A program made the position numbers and the translations under genes. Below the pieces are notes generated by a model that ran no database searches, was not told the DNA's origin, and was given only the letters and a program-made list of their open reading frames with translations. Below are positions 1-8,636 of a stretch of DNA of 16,933 nucleotides, piece after piece (position 1 is the first letter of the stretch; every line of letters begins with the position of its first letter). The DNA is taken from positions 1 to 16,933 of the forward strand of contig JAYWEL010000246.1 in NCBI GenBank assembly GCA_043779285.1. Reading direction: 5' to 3'. Source of the DNA: MGR-bin208 sp043779285. Its GTDB lineage: Bacteria; Bacteroidota; Bacteroidia; Chitinophagales; Chitinophagaceae.

Positions 1-183
1 AGATTCAACATTTTTGAAAAATATTAAATCATGCCTTGTATAGTAATTATCCTTGTCTTTGTAATTATGATATACCGTTATTTGTGTTGGATGAATTGAT
101 CCATTGTTGTTAAAAAAATTTACACTTCCACTTATACCTTCCAAAACTATATTGTTTCGCATTTTCATTTTTCGCTTTGCCAT
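1..183 (-). CDS. Unrecognised partial ORF running off the left edge
   Basis: This minus-strand frame stays open for 61 codons from an ATG at 183-181 to the window edge; the other frames here are quickly closed. The visible start is basic (MAKRKMKMRNN) and is followed by a polar, Asn/Tyr-rich stretch (HNYKDKDNYYTRHD). No signal peptide, membrane segment or family motif is recognised. The ATG directly abuts a perfect hairpin at 183-204, so the true start may instead be the ATG at 168-166 or 162-160. It lies 84 nt downstream of the LpxR-type gene on the same strand and could be the last gene of that operon. Function unknown, and whether it is a real gene is uncertain. Confidence 0.4.
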   Translation of the reverse strand, partial: MAKRKMKMRNNIVLEGISGSVNFFNNNGSIHPTQITVYHNYKDKDNYYTRHDLIFFKNVES

Positions 184-225
184 GGTTCGTGTCTTCACGA
201 ACCAGGTCGGAGACCCCGTCGGGAC
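183..225. repeat. Hairpin element, possibly REP-like, downstream of the LpxR gene
   Basis: TGGTTCGTG and CACGAACCA form a perfect 9-bp stem around a TCTT loop (183-204). A GC-rich tail follows (205-225) with a second small hairpin, GGTC-GGA-GACC, and two near-copies of GTCGG(A/G)GAC or GTCGGGAC. It is much richer in GC than the surrounding intergenic DNA and has no following T-tract in either direction, so it looks more like a dispersed REP-type palindrome than a standard terminator. Only one copy was noticed in this window, so the repeat status is inferred. Confidence 0.45.
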
Positions 226-267
226 ATAATCTTAATTACTCACACTGAACTAACTTAAAAAAATAAA

Positions 268-1248
268 TCAGAAACGGTGCGAGATGGCAAACAAACCATA
301 GAACTCATTTTTATCTATCATTGATTTAGTTTCTCTTTGTTTCAATGTATAAATTGCACTAACAGAATTTCGTTTCCCCGAAATAAAAACACCGGTTTTT
401 ACAATATAGTTGATTGAATTAAGAGTGGTTGTATACAAGCCTTTGTCCGTACGGAATAGGCCACCTTGCACAGTAGCATTATATCCCTGTAGCAATAATC
501 CGGGTTCTAAAAATGCAAATATTTCATTTTTATTTTTAGACTTTACCGCTGTATTACTTAAACGTCCGCCCCAAAAAGCACTATTCTTTTCTTCTTCCAT
601 CCTGCCGGCTTTCAATAATAAACCTACGGTAGCATTGGTAAATGTATTGCCTAATGTTGCTTTGCCCATTGCATGCATGGTAAAATGGGGAGATTGTTTT
701 TGATTTGTTATAGAATGATAATACTGAGCAGAAACATTCACACCAATTTCATTTTTTACCTGGTACTCCCATCCATACAATTTATCATTCTTAAATAAGT
801 GATGCGTTATAGATTGGATTTCTTTTCCTAAAGCAGCCGGGCCAACTATGCCTAAAATACCATCGTATAAAAAAATAGCCTTGTTCCTGTAAAATTTCGT
901 TTTCCCGTACGAAGCATATAACCAACCAGCGTATGGACGATCCATTGTTTTCAACACTTCATCCAAAGAATAACTGTTAAAAAAAGGATTGAAAATCATT
1001 TGCCCCAATTCCATCCGGCTCAATGTTTTTTCTGAATCCATAGCTGCTTGTTTTTTGTCTGCCCAATTATACCTGATAAAAAATCCGTTGGTATAATAGC
1101 GGTCTTTGATTACCATATTGTAATTATCATTTTCAGAAATAATAATTAATTCTTTGGTAAATGGCTTTACATCTTCCTGGGAATAAAGCAGATTATTCAA
1201 CAAAATAAATGGAAGTAAAAAAATATATTTTGGTTTACTAATTTTCAT
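268..1248 (-). CDS. lpxR: LpxR-family lipid A 3'-O-deacylase (DUF2219), outer-membrane protein
   Basis: The family removes the 3'-acyloxyacyl chain from lipid A in the outer leaflet of the outer membrane. The 326-residue product has a Sec-type signal (about 1-23, ending LLYSQ). It carries the family landmarks: SENDN (39-43, with the Asn-Asp pair used in LpxR activity), DRYYTNG (49-55), RPYAGW (104-109), the GPAALGKEIQSITHH block (136-150) with the expected catalytic His, and GW at 159-160. The C-terminus ends in the aromatic residue typical of beta-barrels (SHRF). Length matches the family (about 300-330). The ATG lies 9 nt after the stop of the GH3 fusion gene and is preceded by AGGTGA, a reasonable ribosome binding site, so the two are almost certainly co-transcribed. 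The family assignment is firm; the exact lipid substrate is inferred. Confidence 0.85.
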   Translation of the reverse strand: MKISKPKYIFLLPFILLNNLLYSQEDVKPFTKELIIISENDNYNMVIKDRYYTNGFFIRYNWADKKQAAMDSEKTLSRMELGQMIFNPFFNSYSLDEVLKTMDRPYAGWLYASYGKTKFYRNKAIFLYDGILGIVGPAALGKEIQSITHHLFKNDKLYGWEYQVKNEIGVNVSAQYYHSITNQKQSPHFTMHAMGKATLGNTFTNATVGLLLKAGRMEEEKNSAFWGGRLSNTAVKSKNKNEIFAFLEPGLLLQGYNATVQGGLFRTDKGLYTTTLNSINYIVKTGVFISGKRNSVSAIYTLKQRETKSMIDKNEFYGLFAISHRF

Positions 1249-1257
1249 TTCACCTAT

Positions 1258-4149
1258 CTATCGGATGGCTTTATAAATTGCTTCCTGAATAGTTGACCGT
1301 ACATTCATTTGTGAAAGTTTTGGATTATCACGGGTAGGATTGACCCGGTTAGATAGAAATACATAAACCAGTTTCTCTTTCGGATCAACCCATACGCAAG
1401 TACCCGTAAAGCCTGTGTGGCCATATGTTTCAGGCGAAGTGCTTATAGAAGGATAGGGATCTTTACGGGTTAAATTATCTTTTTCCGGCTTGTCAAAACC
1501 AAGTCCACGACGGCTACTATTACTACCTTGATAAGAAGTAAAATAATGGATGGTTTCTTCTTTCAAATAACGTTCTGCATTTATTGTTCCTCCATTCAAT
1601 AACATTTGAAAAATCATTGATAGATCGATAGCCGAAGAAAATAATCCGGCATGCCCCGATACCTGTCCGAACATGGCAGCACCCTCATCATGCACATAAC
1701 CACGGATTAATTGGTTTCTGAAATGGGCTTCCCTTTCTGTTGGTATAATACGGTCTGTCCCGAATTTTTTTGCTGGAGAAAATCCGGTCGTGAACAACCC
1801 CATTTTTTTATAAAAAGTCTTTTCTGCATATTCATCCAATGACATGCCGCTGATTGCTTCAACAATCTTTCCAAGGAAAATAAAATCATTATCGCTGTAC
1901 ACATATTTACCTGACTGAGAAAGGGGACTTTTTAAAATCCTGCTATACATCGTATCGTTCCATTCGTTGCGCAAAAAAAGATTATTTGCAACACGAACAG
2001 TGAATCCCGGTTTTGATTCATTGGCATAAAATCCGGGTAATAATTTCCCGGTTGCCGTATCAATGGTTTCTTTATAAAAAGGAATAAAAGATACCAGCCC
2101 TGCCTGGTGCAGCAGCAGATCTTTAATTACAATATTTTCTTTGTCAGACCCTCTAACCCATGGCAGATAATCACCCAGCTTTTTATTCAGGTCCAGTTTG
2201 CCCTGCTCATAAAGCTTCATGACAGAAATAGTAGTAGCGGCAATTTTTGTAATGGATGCCAGGTCAAAAATGCTTTCAACCGAAACAGCAGATGATGTTT
2301 CGTACTGATAGTTTCCAAAAGCTTTATCGTAAATAATTTCTCCGTCTTTTACAGCTAAAACAACACAACCCGGTGTCACTCCTTTTGCAATAGCATTATT
2401 TGCAATGGAATAAATGGCTTTCATTTTGGTTTGACGGGCCGATGCTTTAGTACCATTCAAATCGGCCGATACAATACCATCGCCAAATTTAAAATCACAA
2501 ACCGAAACTGGAATTCTTCCAATGGCTTTCATTTTTCCTGAAAGCAAATCAACTGCCACAGCCTGTGTAATGGCATCATCCTGGTAGCAGGCAATTAAAT
2601 TGCCGGCAGTACAAAAGTTTTTTACAGCCAACACATTACCAAATAAAAGGGTTGTGCAGTTGAATGCCTGTAATTGATTCCATAATGAAATGGCTGCTTC
2701 ACTGATGTTATAATTATTGGCCGGCCGGTTGCTGAACTCATGTATTCCAATGATGACTGTCTCATATTGACCCGCAGCAATCCGGTTTATGATTTCGGTT
2801 GCTTTATCTGAAGAATCCTTATAGGAGAAAAACAGTGTATCCACATTCCAGTCGGCATTTAACTTTTTACCAAATGTATTCAAAGTGCTTGTACCTATGC
2901 CAACATAAACCGTTTTATTATTCTTATTTAAAACAATCGAAGAGCCATCATACTTTAATACAGTCAATGCATTTTTAGCCGCTTCTGCATTTATCTTTTC
3001 CGTTTTTGCATTTAAATCATTCAGTAAATTTTCGATGACAATATGTTGTGGCTTGTTTAAGCCTAACTCGTATTTGGCCAATAATACTTTTTTTACTCTT
3101 TCCGAAATACTTTCCCAGTTCAACTCATTATTGTCAACTGCATTCAATGTTGCGGCAATGGCGTTGGGAATATTTGACGGTAAACACAACAGGTCGTTTC
3201 CTGCTTTCAAAGCCTCTACCACGGCGGCTCCATCGGGAAAAAATTTAGCCACACCTTTCATTTCCAATGCATCGGTAAATATCAACCCTTTATAATTCAT
3301 TTTATTTTGCAGCAAATCAGTGACATTATTTTTCGATAATGAAGTTGCCCGGTTTGCTGTACTGTCGATGGATGGAATATATAAATGGGCAATCATCACA
3401 CTCCCGATTCCTTTTTTAAATAATTCACGGAAAGGCATCAGCTCCAACGAATCAAGTTGAGCCAATGATTTATTAATGATGGGAAGATCTAAATGCGAAT
3501 CGGTTTCTGTATCGCCATGACCGGGAAAATGTTTTGCACAGGCAAGTATGCCGGCATCCTGCATTCCCTGCATATATGCAGTACCCAATGAAGTCACTTT
3601 ATATTTATCTTCTCCAAATGACCGGAAACCAATGACCGGATTATTGGGATTATTATTTACATCAATAACCGGTGCATAATTCACATGCACCCCTATGCGT
3701 TTACACTGTTCTCCTACCGCAAGTCCCATCTGGTAAACTACTGAAGGATCCTGGATGGCACCCAGGCTTAATTGATAAGGAAACCGGGTAACACTATCCA
3801 GCCGCATGCCCAATCCCCATTCGGCATCAATGGTTACCAATATCGGCGTTTTGGCAATACTCTGGTAGTAATTGGTCAGATTTGCCTGTCGTACAGGGCC
3901 GCCCTGGAAATAACATAAAGCACCTACATTATATTTTTGAATAAGCTCTGTAACCTGTGCAACATGGTCCGGACCAAGATTGCTGTGAGCCCTGACTACC
4001 ATCAGCTGAGCCACTTTTTCCTCTCTGGACAGGGAGTTAAAAACACTATCCACCCATTTTTTTGCATTCGGGTTAACCTTGGTTTGTGCAGAACTAAATG
4101 CCGGTAGGGCAATAAAAACCAATAACAGCACTCTTAAAAATAATTTCAT
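1258..4149 (-). CDS. GH3 (NagZ-type) beta-N-acetylhexosaminidase fused to a beta-lactamase-family serine hydrolase
   Basis: A two-enzyme fusion of 963 residues, exported by a signal peptide (1-22, ending FSSAQ). Residues about 30-370 are a family 3 glycoside hydrolase of the NagZ branch: KHFPGHGDTETDSH (206-219) contains the Asp217-Ser-His219 general acid/base dyad specific to this branch, and Asp293 in FTDALEMKG is the expected nucleophile. Residues about 390-560 form a GH3 C-terminal-type domain. Residues about 575-963 are a class C beta-lactamase/EstB-like serine hydrolase with SITK (Ser632, Lys635), YSDN (751-754, the Tyr-x-Asn position) and HTG (911-913). Likely role: cleaving GlcNAc-MurNAc linkages and trimming peptide or ester groups on peptidoglycan in the periplasm. 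It is the first gene of the operon with the LpxR gene. This fusion architecture is known in Bacteroidota; the substrate of the C-terminal half is uncertain. Confidence 0.9.
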   Translation of the reverse strand: MKLFLRVLLLVFIALPAFSSAQTKVNPNAKKWVDSVFNSLSREEKVAQLMVVRAHSNLGPDHVAQVTELIQKYNVGALCYFQGGPVRQANLTNYYQSIAKTPILVTIDAEWGLGMRLDSVTRFPYQLSLGAIQDPSVVYQMGLAVGEQCKRIGVHVNYAPVIDVNNNPNNPVIGFRSFGEDKYKVTSLGTAYMQGMQDAGILACAKHFPGHGDTETDSHLDLPIINKSLAQLDSLELMPFRELFKKGIGSVMIAHLYIPSIDSTANRATSLSKNNVTDLLQNKMNYKGLIFTDALEMKGVAKFFPDGAAVVEALKAGNDLLCLPSNIPNAIAATLNAVDNNELNWESISERVKKVLLAKYELGLNKPQHIVIENLLNDLNAKTEKINAEAAKNALTVLKYDGSSIVLNKNNKTVYVGIGTSTLNTFGKKLNADWNVDTLFFSYKDSSDKATEIINRIAAGQYETVIIGIHEFSNRPANNYNISEAAISLWNQLQAFNCTTLLFGNVLAVKNFCTAGNLIACYQDDAITQAVAVDLLSGKMKAIGRIPVSVCDFKFGDGIVSADLNGTKASARQTKMKAIYSIANNAIAKGVTPGCVVLAVKDGEIIYDKAFGNYQYETSSAVSVESIFDLASITKIAATTISVMKLYEQGKLDLNKKLGDYLPWVRGSDKENIVIKDLLLHQAGLVSFIPFYKETIDTATGKLLPGFYANESKPGFTVRVANNLFLRNEWNDTMYSRILKSPLSQSGKYVYSDNDFIFLGKIVEAISGMSLDEYAEKTFYKKMGLFTTGFSPAKKFGTDRIIPTEREAHFRNQLIRGYVHDEGAAMFGQVSGHAGLFSSAIDLSMIFQMLLNGGTINAERYLKEETIHYFTSYQGSNSSRRGLGFDKPEKDNLTRKDPYPSISTSPETYGHTGFTGTCVWVDPKEKLVYVFLSNRVNPTRDNPKLSQMNVRSTIQEAIYKAIR

Positions 4150-4290
4150 TGATACAGTTTTCAGGTGAATTTAGCGGTCATAAAAATAAATCATTCCTGT
4201 TGAATACAGCTTTACTAAATTGATGGAAGGAAGATTGAAATAGAAAAGCAAAGAAGCAAATGATGTATTTTTGGCGCAAAGCAAAGGAAA
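4150..4290. promoter_or_regulatory. Divergent promoter region between the GH3 fusion gene and mutL
   Basis: This 141-nt AT-rich spacer separates two divergent genes. On the plus strand TATTTTTG (4266-4273) exactly matches the Bacteroidota -7 element TAnnTTTG and ends 17 nt before the mutL TTG start. No well-spaced -33 TTG is visible: the nearest, at 4235-4237, leaves a 28-nt spacer instead of about 19. No exact TAnnTTTG was found for the minus-strand GH3 gene. Confidence 0.5.
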
Positions 4291-6126
4291 TTGTCAGACA
4301 AGATTTTATTATTACCCGATAATATTGCCAACCAGATTGCAGCAGGCGAAGTGATTCAACGGCCCGCCAGTGCAGTAAAAGAATTAATGGAAAATGCCAT
4401 TGACTCTGGGGCTACAAAAATTAAACTCATCATCCAGGATGCCGGAAAGGCCCTGGTGCAGGTGATAGACAATGGTGGTGGCATGAGCGAAACCGATGCC
4501 CGCATGTGTTTTGAACGGCATGCTACATCGAAGATCAAAAACATCGACGACCTTTTTCATATTAAAACCATGGGCTTCCGGGGTGAGGCACTGGCTTCCA
4601 TTGCGGCCGTGGCACAGGTAGAGCTGAAGACCAAAAAGCCGGATGAAGAGATGGGCACTTCCATAGAAATTGAAAACAGTACGGCAAAAAAACAGGAGCC
4701 GGTTGCTGTACCCGATGGTACCAGCATCGCTATGAAAAATTTATTTTTCAATGTGCCGGCACGCCGCAATTTTTTAAAAAGCAATACGGTTGAAACCCGG
4801 CATATCATTGATGAATTTACCAGGGTGGCACTGGCTTTCCCGCATATTTTCTTTTCGCTGAACTCGAACGGACAGCAGGTATTTCACCTGGAAGCCGGCA
4901 GTTTAAAGCAACGCATTATTCAGTTGCTCGGAAATAATTATAATACCCGTTTGGTAACCGTTAATGAGGAAACTGACTACCTGAATATTTATGGTTTTGT
5001 GGGCAAACCGGAAACGGCCAAAAAAACAAGAGGTGATCAATACCTTTTTGTGAACAACCGTTTCATTAAAAGTGCATACCTCAACCATGCGGTGATGAGT
5101 GCTTATCAGTCCATGATTCCCGCAGACAGTTTTCCGATGTATACCCTGTTCATTGACCTCGACCCCACTCATATCGACGTAAATGTGCATCCAACCAAAC
5201 AGGAAATAAAATTTGAGGACGAAAAAATTGTGTACGCATTTGTACAGGCTGCTATAAAACATGCACTGGCACAATTCAGCGTTACTCCCACCCTTGATTT
5301 TAACCTGGATGCCTCAATTCAAAACCTTTCCTCGGTGCAACATCCATTTACCGAGGAAAAAAAATCGGCGGCTGCTTCCACATCGATTTTCAAAACATTC
5401 ACTCAACAACATCAGGCTCATGCAATTGATTCCGGAAAGAAAAGCGAACTAAAACACTGGAAGAATTTTTTCGAAACAGATACTCCGGCTGTAGAAAAAG
5501 AAGATGGCCCAGATGCCGGATTCACTTCATTGGCTGCCGCATTTACGGTTACGAATGAACCAGACATAACACAATTATTGAATAGTTATATTTTAACTTC
5601 TTCCAACCATGGTTTTTTAATAGTGCATCAGCAAGCGGCTCATGAAAGAATTATTTTCGATCGTTTAACAGAAGCGCTGAATGGCAAATCCATTGCTACA
5701 CAACGCAGCCTGTTCCCGGTTACTTTTGAACTTTCACCAATCGATGCCGTGATACTGCAGGAGCAGATGAACGATCTTCACTTATTGGGCTATATGATAG
5801 AACCTTTTGGTAATAACAGTTTTGTCATTCAGGGCACACCCGCCGATATTGTATCGGGTAATGAAAAACAAGTAATTGAAAAATTGTTGGAACAATACAA
5901 ACATTACAGCAGCGATCCAAAATTTTCGAAACGGGAAATGCTGATCCGTTCTTTAGCATGGCAACAAGCTGTAAAAACCGGTACTAGGTTAACTGATAAA
6001 GAGATGAAACAACTGGTGAATGATCTTTTCCACTGCAAACAATTTAATAGTACGCCAGATGGCAAGCCAACTTACCTGGAATTTAAACAGGATCAATTGG
6101 AAAAAATGTTCCGGGGTTCAACTTAA
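4291..6126 (+). CDS. mutL: DNA mismatch repair protein MutL
   Basis: MutL couples MutS mismatch recognition to strand removal. The N-terminal GHKL ATPase is complete: ANQIAAGE (13-20), KELMEN with the Glu31/Asn35 pair, DNGGGM (60-65), ATSKI (78-82), FRGEAL (96-101), and the transducer-domain motif DVNVHPTK (296-303). A low-complexity linker (about 340-420) leads to the dimerisation domain (about 425-611). Length 611 is normal. The start is TTG: translation from it gives the canonical MutL beginning (MSDKILLLPDNIANQ), and no in-frame ATG lies nearby upstream. Oddity: the endonuclease motifs of the C-terminal domain are altered. DQHAxxE reads HQQAAHE (446-452), the ACxxA site reads AWQQA (556-560), and CPHGRP reads TPDGKP (588-593). 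The stop codon overlaps the convergent carboxypeptidase gene by 4 nt. Confidence 0.96.
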   Translation: MSDKILLLPDNIANQIAAGEVIQRPASAVKELMENAIDSGATKIKLIIQDAGKALVQVIDNGGGMSETDARMCFERHATSKIKNIDDLFHIKTMGFRGEALASIAAVAQVELKTKKPDEEMGTSIEIENSTAKKQEPVAVPDGTSIAMKNLFFNVPARRNFLKSNTVETRHIIDEFTRVALAFPHIFFSLNSNGQQVFHLEAGSLKQRIIQLLGNNYNTRLVTVNEETDYLNIYGFVGKPETAKKTRGDQYLFVNNRFIKSAYLNHAVMSAYQSMIPADSFPMYTLFIDLDPTHIDVNVHPTKQEIKFEDEKIVYAFVQAAIKHALAQFSVTPTLDFNLDASIQNLSSVQHPFTEEKKSAAASTSIFKTFTQQHQAHAIDSGKKSELKHWKNFFETDTPAVEKEDGPDAGFTSLAAAFTVTNEPDITQLLNSYILTSSNHGFLIVHQQAAHERIIFDRLTEALNGKSIATQRSLFPVTFELSPIDAVILQEQMNDLHLLGYMIEPFGNNSFVIQGTPADIVSGNEKQVIEKLLEQYKHYSSDPKFSKREMLIRSLAWQQAVKTGTRLTDKEMKQLVNDLFHCKQFNSTPDGKPTYLEFKQDQLEKMFRGST

Positions 6127-7445
6127 TACTTACTTCTTATTCCCTGCAAAAATTTCTCCACTGCTTTTCTCACATCGGTTGCGGAAGCCATATGATTATT
6201 TACCTGCACAGAAAAAATTAACAGTTTACCATGGCTGGTATAAAGAAATCCGCTGAGAGCTACATGATTGGAAAGTGTGCCGGTCTTGGCAAAAATAAAT
6301 CCATTTTCTGCTTTGTAAAAACTGCTTAATGTTCCCGTGCCGCCTGTAGGAAAAATAGTTTTTACCCGTTCCATACCAAACTCATTTTTCATTTTATTCA
6401 GTATGAATACAAAATCCTGCGGGGTAAATAAATTATACCGGCTTAGCCCCGAACCATCCACCCATCGTGGTTTTTGAGGCAGGTCTTTAAAATCTGTTTT
6501 TAATAATGTATCAATGATTTTTGCATCGCTTAAATAACCCAACAGCTCCGAACTAACCATCAATAAAATTTGCTCCGCAAAAAAATTATCGCTGCGGTGC
6601 ATGGTTATTTTCAATAAGGAATCTGTTGACTGCGAATAAAATTTCTGGTAGGAAATATTATTTGAAGCTACATGATAACTAGGCGAATAATTCTTTTTGA
6701 TAGCCCACAAAGTATCTAACAAAAGAATATCCTCCATATTGGCATTTGACGATCCGGTAAAAGGAATTTCAGCAGATTGAAATGCAGAAGATGCCGGTTC
6801 GGTGTAAAAATTATTCGAATTTTTTAATCGGCTTATTCGTACATTTTTTCCGGCGTGTGTTTTTAAAAACCAGTTTGTAGTGTTAAAATATTTAGGTGAC
6901 ACTACAATAGAATCTTTCTTCAATTCAAATTTTACAATATTGCCATAGATGGGCATACTGCTTCTTTCTGGACTGTAAGAAGCTGCGTAATCGGACCATG
7001 TCCAACCAAAACCCATTCTTTCAAATTTTGGATTTTGAATAATTTCTACCGAAATATTCTTTTTTGTTTTAACCAATAAATCAAAAAGTTTCTGTTGCTT
7101 AAAATCGGGATGCAGAAATGTAGGATCGCCATTTGGTTTTATGTAAAGAGTATCGGCAGTTTCCTTCACAAACCAACCGACAAGACTATCTCCCAGGTAT
7201 TTCATAGCAGCATAACAGGTTGGAATTTTGGTATTGCTGGCAGGAATAAAATATTTTTCGCCCTGATGATTGTACAGATATTTATTTGTGGAGGGGTCGA
7301 AAATACTGATACCGATATGAGCTGTTGTAAGTTCTTTATTGGAGAAAATATCGGCTTGGGCCGATTTTGAAATTTGTTTATTTACTGAACAAGAAGCAAA
7401 AAGGCTTAGTAATAAAATACAAAAAAGGCTACGGTTATTTATCAT
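6123..7445 (-). CDS. D-alanyl-D-alanine carboxypeptidase/endopeptidase, PBP4 (peptidase S13) family lipoprotein
   Basis: Penicillin-binding protein of the DacB/PBP4 type, which removes terminal D-Ala or cleaves D-Ala-mDAP cross-links in peptidoglycan. All three active-site motifs are present: SNTK (70-73, nucleophile Ser70), SDN (285-287) and KTG (387-389), plus the S13 signature VDGSGLSRYN (329-338). The N-terminus (LLLSLFASC, Cys19) is a lipoprotein signal, so it is probably anchored to a membrane facing the periplasm. At 440 residues it is slightly shorter than E. coli DacB (about 477). It lies 54 nt downstream of the arginase-like gene on the same strand and is probably co-transcribed with it. 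Its TAA stop and the mutL TAA stop share TTAA at 6123-6126. Confidence 0.9.
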   Translation of the reverse strand: MINNRSLFCILLLSLFASCSVNKQISKSAQADIFSNKELTTAHIGISIFDPSTNKYLYNHQGEKYFIPASNTKIPTCYAAMKYLGDSLVGWFVKETADTLYIKPNGDPTFLHPDFKQQKLFDLLVKTKKNISVEIIQNPKFERMGFGWTWSDYAASYSPERSSMPIYGNIVKFELKKDSIVVSPKYFNTTNWFLKTHAGKNVRISRLKNSNNFYTEPASSAFQSAEIPFTGSSNANMEDILLLDTLWAIKKNYSPSYHVASNNISYQKFYSQSTDSLLKITMHRSDNFFAEQILLMVSSELLGYLSDAKIIDTLLKTDFKDLPQKPRWVDGSGLSRYNLFTPQDFVFILNKMKNEFGMERVKTIFPTGGTGTLSSFYKAENGFIFAKTGTLSNHVALSGFLYTSHGKLLIFSVQVNNHMASATDVRKAVEKFLQGIRSKY

Positions 7446-7499
7446 GGAAATTTTTTATACAAATACTTTTTTATAAATAAATTTTCTTGCTGTTTCTTA

Positions 7500-8636
7500 T
7501 CAATCTCTTTCCTGAGCCCTGATCCAGCGTTCAGGAATTTCATTACTGCTAGCAATCTGATAATCCTTATAACTGCAGGCGATAAATCGTTTGTCCGGCA
7601 ACTGCATCCACCATCTTCCTGTTTTTTTGCTTTGAATAAACATCGTTTCCACTTCGGCAAAAGCTAAATGATATTCATTAAATAATTCCTTTTCATCCAT
7701 CGATGCTTCCTTTACTCCACGGCTTCTTCCATCCAGTAAATACCAAAGCATCTGACTTATTTGTTTGGCCGTAAGTTCATTTTTATCCAATTCGGGATGA
7801 TAATTATAAATGCCGATGGTATTCATATTCGAACTCATGCCGGCATATCGAAAAAGCATGCAGGCATCTTCCCCATTCAATCCGTTTGGCGAAACATGAT
7901 TAGCCGGTGCATAGGCATTGGCAATAGCCGAAATGTCAAATGTCAACATCTGGCTGTTTCTGATTACAGGTTCCATCTCATCAATACTTTCTTTGACCGA
8001 CCCTACCCGGAAACAGTCAAAGCGAAGTTTGTCCATGGTTTCCAACATACGAGGATGAACATAAAAACTTTGAAATGCTATATGATTGTAATGACGGATA
8101 AAATTGGGCTCACCGGTTAACATCTCCATTAAAAAATTATCGTTCCGGTAAATCGAGTCAATATTTAAATCGATTAATGCATCAATATTGGAAACTTCAA
8201 TAGCTTTTTTATTGTCTCCGTGTGCATAATATTGTGCCAATGCCAGGTCATGTGATCCGCCCAAAATGACCACTGTTTTATTGGCATTAATCAGTTCGTT
8301 TATAACAGTACGTAATCCAGCATAAGAATCGGTTAGAGAAGAACCATGTGTGATATTACCGATATCTGCAATCTTTAAATCAAAATGCCATAAATACAAG
8401 GAGTAGAAATATTTTCGGATAACATTTGGCGCATCACTCAGTCCTTTATGAAAACCACTTCCCCGCTGTTCGCCACAACCGATAATCACAAAATCCGCAT
8501 CCTCAATATCTGGGAAATTTTCATCGTAAATATTTACCGTTTTTCCAATTTGCCCATCTTTATAAATTTCATCGTTGGTTAATTCAAAAATATTAACCGG
8601 TTCAAGAAAATCCCCAATATTTAAAAAATCAGACAT
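7500..8636 (-). CDS. Arginase/formimidoylglutamase-fold protein with an incomplete metal site
   Basis: A 378-residue member of the ureohydrolase superfamily, usually annotated formimidoylglutamase or arginase in Bacteroidota. Typical blocks are present: GCGEQRGSGFHKG (53-65), GGSHD (126-130), the second metal block DLNID (156-160) and the third block TFDIS (232-236). Compared with the arginase pattern (GGxH, DxHxD, SxDxD), His129, Asp156, Asp160 and Asp234 are kept. The His of DxHxD is Asn158 and the second Asp of SxDxD is Ser236. The kept ligands are those of the Mn-A site; the lost ones are specific to Mn-B. The enzyme may therefore use one metal, act on another substrate, or be non-catalytic. 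It has a C-terminal extension (about 310-378) with RWWMQLPDKRFIACSY. No signal peptide, so cytoplasmic. It is probably the first gene of the operon with the PBP4-type gene. Confidence 0.8.
   Translation of the reverse strand: MSDFLNIGDFLEPVNIFELTNDEIYKDGQIGKTVNIYDENFPDIEDADFVIIGCGEQRGSGFHKGLSDAPNVIRKYFYSLYLWHFDLKIADIGNITHGSSLTDSYAGLRTVINELINANKTVVILGGSHDLALAQYYAHGDNKKAIEVSNIDALIDLNIDSIYRNDNFLMEMLTGEPNFIRHYNHIAFQSFYVHPRMLETMDKLRFDCFRVGSVKESIDEMEPVIRNSQMLTFDISAIANAYAPANHVSPNGLNGEDACMLFRYAGMSSNMNTIGIYNYHPELDKNELTAKQISQMLWYLLDGRSRGVKEASMDEKELFNEYHLAFAEVETMFIQSKKTGRWWMQLPDKRFIACSYKDYQIASSNEIPERWIRAQERD

Noticed and set aside
751..754. Possible loss of the Tyr-x-Asn motif (residues 751-754 of the GH3 fusion protein read YSDN)
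   Set aside because: YSD is a normal variant in EstB-like serine hydrolases, and the Ser-x-x-Lys and HTG motifs are intact, so this is not evidence of an inactive domain. Coordinates given are residue numbers.
4903..5274. 123-codon minus-strand frame inside mutL
   Set aside because: Entirely antisense to a clear mutL reading frame and without any recognisable motif; a shadow ORF.
7442..7660. 72-codon minus-strand frame overlapping the end of the arginase-like gene
   Set aside because: Out of frame within a recognised gene, no start signal or motif; a shadow frame.
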